64,000 bases of DNA from Bacteroidota bacterium (GTDB taxonomy: Bacteria; Bacteroidota; Bacteroidia; Flavobacteriales_D; Sanyastnellaceae): positions 1-64,000 of the forward strand of contig JAQBVN010000007.1 in the NCBI GenBank assembly GCA_027622975.1, written 5' to 3'. Under the pieces are notes generated by a model. It did not search any database, was not told where the DNA came from, and saw only the letters and a program-made list of their open reading frames with translations. Positions within the stretch are counted from its first letter, which is position 1, and the number at the start of each line of letters is the position of its first letter. The position numbers and the translations under genes are program-made. Shown here piece after piece: positions 45,446 through 53,528 of this stretch.

Positions 45446-48397
45446 ATGCGTCGGATGGCGTTGTTGTTCCTTGCCTGCCTGTTCATGCCCGGGGTGCACC
45501 TCGGACAATTGGCGTCACCTTGGACCCATGGGCTCGACATCCGGAACATCGGCCCCACAGTGATGAGCGGCCGCGTGGTCGATGTCGCTGTTGTGGTCGA
45601 CACGATGTACGTGGCCTATGCGACGGGCGGGCTGTGGCGCTCCATCAATCAAGGCACCACCTTTGAACCCCTGCTCGATGAGGCTTGCAAACTTGGTGCG
45701 GTGGCGGCCCATCCGAGCGGCCGCCTCGTGGTGGGCAGTGGGGAAGCGAATTCTTCACGCAGTTCATACGCTGGGACAGGTGTTTGGATCAGTGATGACC
45801 ACGGCCAAACTTGGCGCCATGCAGGCCTTGAGCAAGCCCGCCACATTGGTCGTGTGGCCATCCACCCGCAAAACCCGGACATCATCTACGTCGCAGCGCT
45901 TGGAGAATTGTACACCCCCAATCAAGGCGGAGGGGTCTACAAATCACAAGATGGCGGAACGACCTGGCAGCGCATCCTCGAAGTTCAAGGGTCGCGGTCA
46001 GGAGAAGTCGTGGGAGCTGTGGACTTGGTCCTTGACATCACCCAGTATGAGCACATCCTCGCCGCTTTTTGGGACAGAACTAGAAGGGCCCACGACTTCT
46101 CGGAAGGAGGACCCGGATCAGGAATTTGGGAGACCCTCGACGGGGGTGCAACGTGGACACGGGTATCCTCCCGCAAAGGATTTCCCCAAGGTGCCGGGGT
46201 AGGGCGCATCGGCTTGGCTTTGCATCCCAATTCGGGTACCCTCTATGCGTACCTCGACAACCAAAACGAACGTCCCGAGGACGAGCGCGAGGGTGACGAA
46301 GATTCAGCAGGCGGCAACAAAGGCAATCAAGACGACTTGGATGCGCGAGATGGATTGACGCGTGAGGATTTTTTGGACATGACCCCGCAGGCATTCCAAG
46401 CCCTTGACGACAGCCTCCTCACAGCCTTCTTGTCTGAAGAGGGATTTGCTGAGGCTGACAGTGCTTCGAGCATCAAGTCTCGCGTCAGGGATGGTGAATT
46501 GAAGCCCCGTTCGCTGTACGACTACCTCACCGACGGCAACGCTGCCTTGTTTGACACCCAAATCATTGGACCCGAACTGTACCGCATCAACCTGCGCGAG
46601 GGAAACGCCGGTGTGTGGCAACGCACCCACGACGGATGGCTCGACGATGTGTGCTACACCTATGGCTATTACTTCGGGATGGTCACCGCTGATCCTTCGG
46701 ATGCCGACGTGGTCTACATCGCTGGCGTGCCCTTGCTCAAATCCCTCGATGGAGGTCAAACCTTCGAATCCATTGGCGCGCCCAACGTCCACGCTGACCA
46801 TCACAAACTCTGGGTCAACCCGCGGAAACCCAACCACCTGATCAACGGCAACGACGGGGGCATCAACATCAGCTGGGACGGTGGGGGTTCCTGGATGAAA
46901 TGCAACAGCCCCGCTGTCGGTCAATTCTATGCCGTGGAAGTCGATGATGCCACACCTTACCGCGTCTATGGCGGCCTTCAGGACAACGGCACATGGGTAG
47001 GCCCGAGCACCTACACCCCGTCCGTCGGATGGCACCAATCGGGTCATTACCCCTACACATCGATCGGTGGCGGGGATGGGATGCAAATCGAAGTAGACAC
47101 CCGCACCAACGACCTCTTGTACACCGGGTCACAGTTTGGGTGGTACACCCGCACAGACCAAACTTCGGGGGATCGTCAAGGTTTGCACCCCATGCACAAA
47201 CTCGGAGAAACACCCTTGCGTTGGAATTGGCAAACACCCATCCTGTTGAGTCGGCACCAACGAGATGTGCTCTACATGGCTTCCAACAAGGTGCATCGCT
47301 CCCTGAATCAGGGCAATGATTGGGAGACCCTGAGCCCTGATTTGACACACGGGGGACGTGCAGGAGACGTTCCGTTTGGCACCCTCACCACCCTGGCCGA
47401 ACATCCCCACAAGTTTGGGCAATTGGCCGTGGGTAGCGACGATGGTCGGGTTCACGTGACCTTGGATGGAGGATACGCGTGGCAGGAACTGAAACTCCCC
47501 GTGGCGACTTCCTGGGGCAAAGGGACCGAACGCCGGCACATGTGGGTGTCTGAAGTGATGTGGTCTCACCATGACCAGGACCTTCTGGTCGTGGCCCTCA
47601 ATGGGTACCGAAACGACGACAACACCCCCCACGTGTATGCCACGAGAGACCTAGGAAAACACTGGGAATCTTGGAGCGACAATCTCCCAATGCAGCCCGT
47701 GAATGCCCTGGCGGAATCGGCAGATCGCCCCGGGTGGTGGTTCGTCGGCCACGACGCTGGCGCCTGCATCACTGTCGATGGAGGTGCACACTTTTCCAGC
47801 CTGCTCCTCCCCCATGTACCTGTTCATGACCTGGTGATTCAAGAACGAGAGAATGAGCTGGTGATTGGCACCCACGGGAGGAGCATTTACGTGCTGGACC
47901 TTCAGCCTTTGCTCGATTTGCCAGGCAGCCCCCAAGAGTGGGCCACACGTGACCTTTCCTTCACCCAGGATGTTTGGACAGTGAAGCGCAGCGAACTTTG
48001 GGGTGAGCGAGGTTGGGCATGGGGTGAGGTCCGAGAAGGAAAGGCTGAAGTGTGGGTTTGGTCCCCTCAAGCAGGTGTGGCCAGGATGCGCGTGGTTCGC
48101 AGCCATGAGTCCTTCCATCATGGCATCGATGACACGTCCCAAACCCCATCCAAGGACGACCACGGGGCCAGCGAAGGAGCGCTGGCCGTGCTAGATCGTC
48201 TCAGAAACGCACCGCCCCAAGCCCTAGACTTGGGCACCGTGGGTCTCGTTGCCGGTCTTCAAAAACTGACAGTCAGCCTTGCCGATGGCGAAGGCTGGTT
48301 GGACGTCGGGGCTCATGAACTCTTCCTCGAGCTCGAGGGGGATTCAGGCCCTCGTGTGGCCAAATGCACGCTCCACCTGGTGGAACCTCAACCCTGA
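45446..48397 (+). CDS. Large exported BNR/sortilin-type beta-propeller protein
   Basis: A 983-residue protein with a signal peptide (about 1-20, MALLFLACLFMPGVHLG). Many Asp-box motifs (SDDHGQTW, SQDGGTTW, LDGGATW, SLDGGQTF, SWDGGGSW, LDGGYAW) mark one or more BNR-type beta-propellers of the family related to sortilin and glycosyl hydrolase-like WD40/YVTN proteins. An acidic, low-complexity insertion of about 120 residues (about 275-390, DEREGDEDSAGGNKGNQDDLDARD) lies inside a propeller. There is no T9SS sorting domain at the end. Proteins of this kind are often linked to carbohydrate or peptide binding, but I cannot name a substrate. The start at 45446 was preferred because it opens the signal peptide. 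Confidence 0.75.
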   Translation: MRRMALLFLACLFMPGVHLGQLASPWTHGLDIRNIGPTVMSGRVVDVAVVVDTMYVAYATGGLWRSINQGTTFEPLLDEACKLGAVAAHPSGRLVVGSGEANSSRSSYAGTGVWISDDHGQTWRHAGLEQARHIGRVAIHPQNPDIIYVAALGELYTPNQGGGVYKSQDGGTTWQRILEVQGSRSGEVVGAVDLVLDITQYEHILAAFWDRTRRAHDFSEGGPGSGIWETLDGGATWTRVSSRKGFPQGAGVGRIGLALHPNSGTLYAYLDNQNERPEDEREGDEDSAGGNKGNQDDLDARDGLTREDFLDMTPQAFQALDDSLLTAFLSEEGFAEADSASSIKSRVRDGELKPRSLYDYLTDGNAALFDTQIIGPELYRINLREGNAGVWQRTHDGWLDDVCYTYGYYFGMVTADPSDADVVYIAGVPLLKSLDGGQTFESIGAPNVHADHHKLWVNPRKPNHLINGNDGGINISWDGGGSWMKCNSPAVGQFYAVEVDDATPYRVYGGLQDNGTWVGPSTYTPSVGWHQSGHYPYTSIGGGDGMQIEVDTRTNDLLYTGSQFGWYTRTDQTSGDRQGLHPMHKLGETPLRWNWQTPILLSRHQRDVLYMASNKVHRSLNQGNDWETLSPDLTHGGRAGDVPFGTLTTLAEHPHKFGQLAVGSDDGRVHVTLDGGYAWQELKLPVATSWGKGTERRHMWVSEVMWSHHDQDLLVVALNGYRNDDNTPHVYATRDLGKHWESWSDNLPMQPVNALAESADRPGWWFVGHDAGACITVDGGAHFSSLLLPHVPVHDLVIQERENELVIGTHGRSIYVLDLQPLLDLPGSPQEWATRDLSFTQDVWTVKRSELWGERGWAWGEVREGKAEVWVWSPQAGVARMRVVRSHESFHHGIDDTSQTPSKDDHGASEGALAVLDRLRNAPPQALDLGTVGLVAGLQKLTVSLADGEGWLDVGAHELFLELEGDSGPRVAKCTLHLVEPQP

Positions 48398-48453
48398 GGA
48401 AAAGACAAGAGGACCGCGAAAAGAGGTCCGCGACAAGTGGACCGCGACAAGAG
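48398..48453. repeat. 14-bp tandem repeat between convergent genes
   Basis: Three and a partial fourth copy of a 14-bp unit (GACCGCGACAAGAG, at 48412, 48426 and 48440) follow directly after the stop codon of the BNR gene and before the stop codon of nadE. No hairpin with T-run is seen there. Confidence 0.8.
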
Positions 48454-48480
48454 GGATACGTGCCTCGACGATCTCGGGCC

Positions 48481-49296
48481 TCAACGGCCAAACCGAACAC
48501 CTGAAGGAATGACGCATACCGGAATGGGCTCCATCTTGTGGCTGTTGGCCCTGTGGAACCTTCGATAGATGGCCAACACCTCTCGTTGACGCCAAGGGAG
48601 ATTCTCTTCATCGAGCCGATCGTCGGCGGGTTGAGACTCATATGTCATGGCCCATTCGAGTTCAGGATATGTGGCTCCCAATTGGTCTTCATCCGTGCGA
48701 TTGTCTCCCCACAATCCATCGGTGGGCGCTGCCCGAAGAATGTCCTGGGACACTCCCAAGTGTTTCCCCAAGGCAAACACTTCCGTCTTGAACAAATCCG
48801 CAATCGGGCTGAGATCCACCCCGCCATCCCCGTATTTGGTGTAGAAACCCACACCAAAATCCTCCACCTTGTTGCCCGTACCCGCAACCAACAGACCACC
48901 CCGTTGGGCCAAGGCATACAGAGTGGTCATGCGCAGCCTAGCCCTTGTGTTGGCCATGGCCAATCCAAGGCTGTCATCCGGGCCATCAGGCAAAGCAGCG
49001 GAAAGCGCATCGTACACCTCAGACAAAGACACAGTGGATCGACGAACATGGGGAAATCTCTCGCACAGAGCCACGATGTGATCCGACGCACGAGACGCTT
49101 GGTCCCTTGCCTGGTGAATGGGCATCTCGACACACGTCGTTGGCAAGCCAGTCATGGCGCAGAGTGTGGAAGTCACCGCTGAATCAATGCCTCCCGATAC
49201 CCCCACCACAAAACCGCGCATTCCCGCGTGCTCTGCGTAGGAACGAAGCCAAGAAACGATGTGATCTGTGACGGATGAAGTCGAAAAGTCGGACAT
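48481..49296 (-). CDS. nadE: NAD+ synthase (ammonia-dependent type)
   Basis: A 271-residue NAD synthase. The ATP-pyrophosphatase P-loop SGGIDSA (about 34-40) and the later segments LLVAGTGNKVEDFGVGFYTKYGDGGVDLSPIADL (about 138-170) and the helical TEVFALGKHLGV follow the family. It has no N-terminal glutaminase domain, so it should use ammonia. In Bacteroidota nadE commonly neighbours gldB and gldC, as here (with one barrel gene between). It is convergent with the BNR protein gene. Confidence 0.96.
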   Translation of the reverse strand: MSDFSTSSVTDHIVSWLRSYAEHAGMRGFVVGVSGGIDSAVTSTLCAMTGLPTTCVEMPIHQARDQASRASDHIVALCERFPHVRRSTVSLSEVYDALSAALPDGPDDSLGLAMANTRARLRMTTLYALAQRGGLLVAGTGNKVEDFGVGFYTKYGDGGVDLSPIADLFKTEVFALGKHLGVSQDILRAAPTDGLWGDNRTDEDQLGATYPELEWAMTYESQPADDRLDEENLPWRQREVLAIYRRFHRANSHKMEPIPVCVIPSGVRFGR

Positions 49297-49396
49297 ATCA
49301 GTGGGTCATCGGAGGTTTCAATACAATCGAGCCGGAAGTGGGAACAACCCTCTGCCCAACCCAATCATGGCGGAACGGGCCCCGGATTGTGCAAGT

Positions 49397-50188
49397 TTAA
49401 AACACCAATCCCACAGTCAAGGCCATGAAGCTGTCTTGGCCCTGCATTCGCTCGGTGAGGATCAACCCATCATTGATACCCTGGGGCAAGCCGTTGGCAT
49501 CGACCCGGACGACGGTTTGGTCTCCATGCGTGGAAAACAAACTGTTGTTGTAGGTAAGCCCAACCATCACCGCAGTGCTCCCAGCGATTCTCCGTTCGAA
49601 GCCCAAACCCACAATCATCGAGGCTCGAAACAAGGAAACCTCTTGATCGGCGACGGCATCAGGAGCGGAGATGACCGGGTCATTGACGGTCGCCCACACT
49701 CCCTCATTCCGCTCAAATGCGGACGTTCTGACTTCGTCGACTTCACGGCGCGTATTCATTCCAACACCCGCGCCAAACTTTCCATAGTACGTGGTGTACC
49801 CAATCTCCTTCGTCCTCATTTTGAAGGTCAAAGGCAGCTCCACGTACTGGTTGTTCAAGTCCTGCTTCACGCGCTGCACGGTGGAATCATTGACTTGCTC
49901 GAGATAGTTCACCTGGCTGCCAGTTCGGAACACATGAAGACCCGTGCCAAACGCGTAGGTATCGGTGAACAAGATGTCGGCCATGAATTGATACCCAAAA
50001 TGGGCGCGCAGACCCTCCGTGGTGTGCTCAAAGTCTCTCGAGTTCATCCAAGCGACGTTGGGATCAAGGGCCAATCCCATCTTGAATCCCTCAGCTTGGC
50101 CCCACATGGGCAACTGCCAACCGATGAAAAGGAAAGCCAAGAGGCACCTTATGGACCTGTTGAACGAATCGTTGTTCATCTTTGTCAT
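49397..50188 (-). CDS. Outer-membrane beta-barrel protein, function unknown
   Basis: A 263-residue protein with a signal peptide (about 1-31, ending MWGQ) and about eight amphipathic strands that alternate aromatic and charged residues (GLRAHFGYQFMADILF, GTGLHVFRTGSQV, QYVELPLTFKM, GKFGAGVGMN, VGLGFERRI, AVMVGLTYNN), ending in LTVGLVF. This fits the outer-membrane protein beta-barrel domain type to which PorT belongs, but I cannot assign it to PorT. It lies between nadE and gldB, divergent from gldB. Confidence 0.65.
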   Translation of the reverse strand: MTKMNNDSFNRSIRCLLAFLFIGWQLPMWGQAEGFKMGLALDPNVAWMNSRDFEHTTEGLRAHFGYQFMADILFTDTYAFGTGLHVFRTGSQVNYLEQVNDSTVQRVKQDLNNQYVELPLTFKMRTKEIGYTTYYGKFGAGVGMNTRREVDEVRTSAFERNEGVWATVNDPVISAPDAVADQEVSLFRASMIVGLGFERRIAGSTAVMVGLTYNNSLFSTHGDQTVVRVDANGLPQGINDGLILTERMQGQDSFMALTVGLVF

Positions 50189-50233
50189 CTCAAGCAAATT
50201 GTAGATTGCAGTTTGTGTAAATCTAGCTGACCG

Positions 50234-51301
50234 TTGAACCCAATTCGTTCGCCATTCGCCAAGTTGTTGTACCCTGCGTTGTGGGTATTGCTGGGGATGC
50301 TTTGTGGATGCCAAACTGCCGAACCCAGACTTGACACAGAGGGGATTGAACTGCCAGAAACGTGGGGCATGTTGAATTGGATGGATGTTCTTCATGTGAC
50401 CCAGGATGACAACAACCAAGCCAATCTCTCGCGAGGTGAAAGATGGCGTCAGTTCCAAGAAATAGACCCTGTGTTTTGGAAGTTGTGGAGTGAAGACATT
50501 CTGAGAGCAGGTCCCGCGAATGACAGCGCCACCGTGGACGTGATCGACCTCTTCATGCGGGAGATGCGTCCCATGCTCGAGGCGATTGACACAACCTCGG
50601 GCAGTCCCGCCATTCTGTCTCGAGAACAAAAGCGGCTGGAAGATGCCTTCAAGCGTGTTCACCAGCTCCAACCACACTTGGCCTTGCCGAGGATTGTGTG
50701 GATGCCTTCGGGGTTCAATTATGCAATTTACCCCGAAGGCCCCATCCTCGCCGTGGGCCTCGACTGGTTCATGGGCGCCACCCATCCACTTCATCAAGAA
50801 CTGCCCCCAGCGCGGTTCCCAGCTTATCGGCTCGCGCGCATGAGGCCGGATCTGATGGCAAGTTCGGCCTTTCGCGGATGGGCACTGGTCGCCCATCAAG
50901 GCGCCATGGGCCCGGATGGCAACATGGCTGACCAATTGATTTATTGGGGGAAAATCATGACCATGGTCCAACGGTGTTTTCCCGACGATGAGCCCTGGCA
51001 ACTGATGGATTGGACGGCCGAAGAATGGCAATGGGCCGTGGCCAATGAACGTTTGATCTGGCGCGAATTGCAACCCCAAGACGTGATGTTTCACGGGATA
51101 CCTCGGGATGTGTCGCGCTGGTTTCAGGAGGGGCCCTTCACACGCGCGGGCGCTTTGCCCCAAGACTGCCCCGATCGGCTAGGGGTGTTCATGGGATGGC
51201 GCATCATGGAAGCATACCGAGGCGCCCATAGGGACATGGATCACTCCACCTACATGGCAACCACCTCCGCGCCGGAAATCCTGCGCACTTATCGCCCGTG
51301 A
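50234..51301 (+). CDS. gldB: Gliding-motility lipoprotein GldB
   Basis: A 355-residue protein with a lipoprotein signal peptide (LLYPALWVLLGMLCGC, cysteine about 26). Conserved GldB features are WMPSGFNYAIYPEGPILAVGLDWFMG (about 155-180, the usual SGF and LD-with-GLD regions), the LIYWGKIM segment (about 235) and the WIGW-like FMGWRIMEAY followed by PEILRTYRP at the end. GldB is essential for gliding in flavobacteria; its biochemical role is unknown. The only usable start is a TTG at 50234, since the first ATG would lie too close to the lipobox. gldC follows 118 bases later. Confidence 0.85.
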   Translation: MNPIRSPFAKLLYPALWVLLGMLCGCQTAEPRLDTEGIELPETWGMLNWMDVLHVTQDDNNQANLSRGERWRQFQEIDPVFWKLWSEDILRAGPANDSATVDVIDLFMREMRPMLEAIDTTSGSPAILSREQKRLEDAFKRVHQLQPHLALPRIVWMPSGFNYAIYPEGPILAVGLDWFMGATHPLHQELPPARFPAYRLARMRPDLMASSAFRGWALVAHQGAMGPDGNMADQLIYWGKIMTMVQRCFPDDEPWQLMDWTAEEWQWAVANERLIWRELQPQDVMFHGIPRDVSRWFQEGPFTRAGALPQDCPDRLGVFMGWRIMEAYRGAHRDMDHSTYMATTSAPEILRTYRP

Positions 51302-51407
51302 CCTCTGCGTGGAGCCGTCCCACCTGAACGAAGGCCCTGAACCCACAAGACGGCTCATTCGTCCCACCCATTCAAGAGCCAGGGATTTCAAGGGGGCCAC
51401 AACAGCG

Positions 51408-51415
51408 TACTTTTG
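51408..51415 (+). promoter_or_regulatory. -7 promoter box abutting the gldC start codon
   Basis: TACTTTTG matches TAnnTTTG exactly and ends 4 bases before the ATG at 51420, predicting a leaderless mRNA. A TTTC at 51385-51388 sits 19 bases upstream, close to the -33 TTTG. Confidence 0.55.
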
Positions 51416-51419
51416 TCCC

Positions 51420-51749
51420 ATGGCTACATCCCGCATTACCATCGACGTGACAACAGACGAAAACCACGTTCCTGTTGCCATGGAATGGACCGCCGAGGAC
51501 GGCGGTGTGAATGGTCAGTCCGCTTCGGCCATGGCCCTGTCCATGTGGAACCCCAAAGACTACGCTGCGATGCGCATGGATTTGTGGACCAAGGACATGA
51601 GCGTTGAAGAAATGCGGTCCTTCGTGGTCCAGACCATGATGACCCTCGCCGACACTTACGAACGAGCCACCTCGGACAAGGACCATGCGAAAGCCATCCG
51701 TGGATTCACTGAGGAACTTGCCAAGCGCATCGGGGTGCTCGAGGGATGA
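51420..51749 (+). CDS. gldC: Gliding-motility protein GldC
   Basis: A 109-residue soluble protein. The sequence MATSRITIDVTTDENHVP, the EWTAEDGGV turn, MWNPKDYAAMRMDLWTKDMSVEEM and the final helical region follow GldC closely. GldC is a small cytoplasmic protein that co-occurs with GldB in flavobacteria; its function is unknown. The start at 51420 was chosen from the family and from the promoter box; the longer frame from 51309 overlaps the promoter. It is convergent with engB. Confidence 0.92.
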   Translation: MATSRITIDVTTDENHVPVAMEWTAEDGGVNGQSASAMALSMWNPKDYAAMRMDLWTKDMSVEEMRSFVVQTMMTLADTYERATSDKDHAKAIRGFTEELAKRIGVLEG

Positions 51750-51850
51750 GGGGCATCCGACGACCAAGCCATGCGTGACCGACACCAACGGGATTGCCCG
51801 GGCAAAACGCCACGCGCAGGTGACCGCATCATGGCGTCAAACCCCTTCAA

Positions 51851-52507
51851 TCAAGCGTCTTGACCAAACAAGCCGTTGGTTTGTGCAATGAATTGGAGCA
51901 CATCTTCCCGTCCTTCTCCTGACGTCCCGCTGGTGACAAAAACTTGGGGCATGGCTGACCACTGCTTCAGCATGACGGCTTCATAGGCTGGCAACAATGT
52001 GGTTCGTTCTGTCTTGTTCAACTTATCCACCTTGGTGAAGACCAGCACAAAAGGCAAGCCCACCTCCCCCATCCACGCCATGAACTCGAGGTCCACTTTT
52101 TGGGCTGGAATTCGCGCATCGACAAGCATCATGACACACATGAGGTTGCGCCTTGAATCCAGATAATGCTTCGTGACGTTCATCCATTTTGCCCTGTCCT
52201 TCTTGCTCACCTTGGCATAGCCAAAACCCGGCAAATCCACCAAGTACCATCGACCGTCCACATCGAAGTGGTTGATTAGCTGTGTTTTGCCTGGGGTGCT
52301 TGACGTTTTGGCCAAACTGTTCCTGCCCACCAACATGTTCAGCAAGGAACTCTTCCCGACGTTGGAACGACCGATGAAGGCATACTCCGGCCTGTCCGGG
52401 TCAGGACATTCAGAGGGTTGGGCACTGCTTTTGACAAACGTCGCCTCTCGGATGTCCCATCCGTCCGTTCCTCCCAAGATGGGTTCAGATGAATCGCTTT
52501 GGGTCAT
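51851..52507 (-). CDS. engB: Ribosome-biogenesis GTPase EngB (YihA/YsxC)
   Basis: A 218-residue TRAFAC GTPase. P-loop GRSNVGKSS (about 46-54), switch region TSSTPGKTQLINHF (about 70-83), G3 DLPGFGYA (about 91), G4 TKVDK (about 160). It helps late 50S ribosomal subunit assembly and is essential in many bacteria. The ATG at 52507 shares its A with the stop codon of the upstream hydrolase (TGATG), so the pair is coupled. A longer frame upstream is read through that hydrolase and rejected. Confidence 0.96.
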   Translation of the reverse strand: MTQSDSSEPILGGTDGWDIREATFVKSSAQPSECPDPDRPEYAFIGRSNVGKSSLLNMLVGRNSLAKTSSTPGKTQLINHFDVDGRWYLVDLPGFGYAKVSKKDRAKWMNVTKHYLDSRRNLMCVMMLVDARIPAQKVDLEFMAWMGEVGLPFVLVFTKVDKLNKTERTTLLPAYEAVMLKQWSAMPQVFVTSGTSGEGREDVLQFIAQTNGLFGQDA

Positions 52508-53271
52508 CAGGAAATGCCTCGGCTGGCATACCAATCCGAGAGGATTTGGTTGAAGGTTTGGGGATGTTCCATCATGGGAGCGTGACCACATTCCTCAATC
52601 CAGAACAAATCCGCATCAGGAAAGCCCGCTTCAAATTCCTCGGCCACCTCTGGGGGTGTGATGATGTCATTTTTTCCCCAAATCAAGCAGACTGGAACGT
52701 TCATGGTGGGCAAGTCTTTGGCCATGTTGTGCCGGATGGCCGACTTGGCAATGCTCAAAATGCGCAACACCTTGTTTCGGTCATTGACCGCCTCGAAACA
52801 CTCATCAACCAAGGCAGGCGTGGCGTGCTTGGGATCGTGGAAGGTGACCGCAACCTTTTCCTTGATGTAGTTCTTGTCCTCGCGTCTCGGGAAACTTGAA
52901 CCAAACGCATTTTCATACAGCCCGCTGCTCGCGGTGAGGGTCAAGGAAGCCACACGGTCTAGATGGTCTCGGGTATAGATCAATCCGACATGCCCCCCCA
53001 AGCTGTTGCCGAGCAGGTGAACCCGATCGAGCCCCAATTCATCCAGAAAACCAGCGATGTGTTTGGCAAGGCTCTTGGCGTTGGTGTCGAGCATGGGCAA
53101 CTCGTATATCGGAAGCATCGGTGTGATCACCCGAAACGACTTGCTGAAATGTGCACGAACGTCTTGAAAGTTGCTGAGTGCACCAAACAATCCGTGCAGC
53201 AGCACAAGGGGTGTTCCCTGGCCTTCCTCGACATAGCGGTACGCACCGCGCTCGATGATGTTGGATTCCAT
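52507..53271 (-). CDS. Alpha/beta hydrolase beside engB and mraZ
   Basis: A 254-residue alpha/beta hydrolase with its catalytic triad readable: nucleophile in LLGNSLGGHVGL (about residue 93), acid in IWGKNDIITPPE (about 205) and histidine in EECGHAPMMEHP (about 233). The oxyanion turn is VLLHGLFGAL (about 24). It has no signal peptide. The order engB, hydrolase, mraZ recurs in Bacteroidota as far as I recall; a role in cell-envelope or lipid metabolism is plausible but unproven. The ATG at 53271 was chosen because the longer frame extends into the regulatory region before mraZ and lacks a hydrolase fold. Confidence 0.8.
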   Translation of the reverse strand: MESNIIERGAYRYVEEGQGTPLVLLHGLFGALSNFQDVRAHFSKSFRVITPMLPIYELPMLDTNAKSLAKHIAGFLDELGLDRVHLLGNSLGGHVGLIYTRDHLDRVASLTLTASSGLYENAFGSSFPRREDKNYIKEKVAVTFHDPKHATPALVDECFEAVNDRNKVLRILSIAKSAIRHNMAKDLPTMNVPVCLIWGKNDIITPPEVAEEFEAGFPDADLFWIEECGHAPMMEHPQTFNQILSDWYASRGIS

Positions 53272-53276
53272 GGGCC

Positions 53277-53284
53277 CAAAATTC
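53277..53284 (-). promoter_or_regulatory. -7-like box abutting the hydrolase start codon
   Basis: GAATTTTG matches TAnnTTTG at 7 of 8 positions and ends 5 bases before the ATG at 53271. Confidence 0.35.
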
Positions 53285-53336
53285 CGACGAACGACCGCCC
53301 ACTCCACCCCTTGCCCCCCACCGGGATTCACTGCCG

Positions 53337-53361
53337 GTTGTTCACATCCCATGTGAACAAC
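53337..53361. promoter_or_regulatory. Perfect 11-bp palindrome before mraZ
   Basis: Arms GTTGTTCACAT and ATGTGAACAAC are perfect complements separated by CCC. No T-run follows on either strand, so an operator or a structured leader is likelier than a terminator. Confidence 0.6.
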
Positions 53362-53379
53362 GTGTGAATTACGCACCCA

Positions 53380-53394
53380 CCCCACTTTCTCCCA
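53380..53394 (-). promoter_or_regulatory. MraZ-type box pair, reverse orientation
   Basis: On the minus strand the sequence reads TGGGA, GAAAG, TGGGG: two TGGGN boxes 10 bp apart, pointing towards the hydrolase gene. The same TGGGA-GAAAG-TGGG core occurs in forward orientation next to mraZ. Confidence 0.5.
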
Positions 53395-53446
53395 CATCTC
53401 GCAACCCTTGATTTTCCTGAGGTTAGACCTGACGAACCGCCGGAGT

Positions 53447-53455
53447 TTATCCACA
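53447..53455. promoter_or_regulatory. Perfect DnaA-box sequence
   Basis: TTATCCACA on the plus strand equals the strong DnaA-box consensus and lies between the two groups of MraZ-type boxes, 48 bases before the mraZ -7 box. It is a single box; a chance occurrence somewhere in a window of this size is possible. Confidence 0.4.
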
Positions 53456-53458
53456 AAG

Positions 53459-53493
53459 TGGGAGAAAGTGTCAATGAGTGGGAGAAAGTGGGA
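53459..53493 (+). promoter_or_regulatory. MraZ operator: TGGGA boxes with 10-bp period
   Basis: TGGGA occurs at 53459, 53479 and 53489, with a degenerate box (TGTCA) at 53469, so the array keeps a strict 10-bp period. MraZ of other bacteria binds TGGGN repeats separated by 5 bases upstream of its own gene. The array covers the expected -33 region of the mraZ promoter, fitting autorepression. Confidence 0.8.
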
Positions 53494-53502
53494 AATCAGT
53501 CG

Positions 53503-53510
53503 TACTTTTG
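53503..53510 (+). promoter_or_regulatory. -7 promoter box of the dcw cluster
   Basis: TACTTTTG matches TAnnTTTG exactly and lies 18 bases before the mraZ ATG, just downstream of the MraZ boxes. Confidence 0.6.
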
Positions 53511-53528
53511 GTTTGAGGTATTGAACCC

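Noticed and set aside
51793-51804. 12-bp palindrome TTGCCCGGGCAA between gldC and engB
   Set aside because: It has no loop and no T-run, so it is a poor terminator, and no conserved regulator site is known to me with this sequence.
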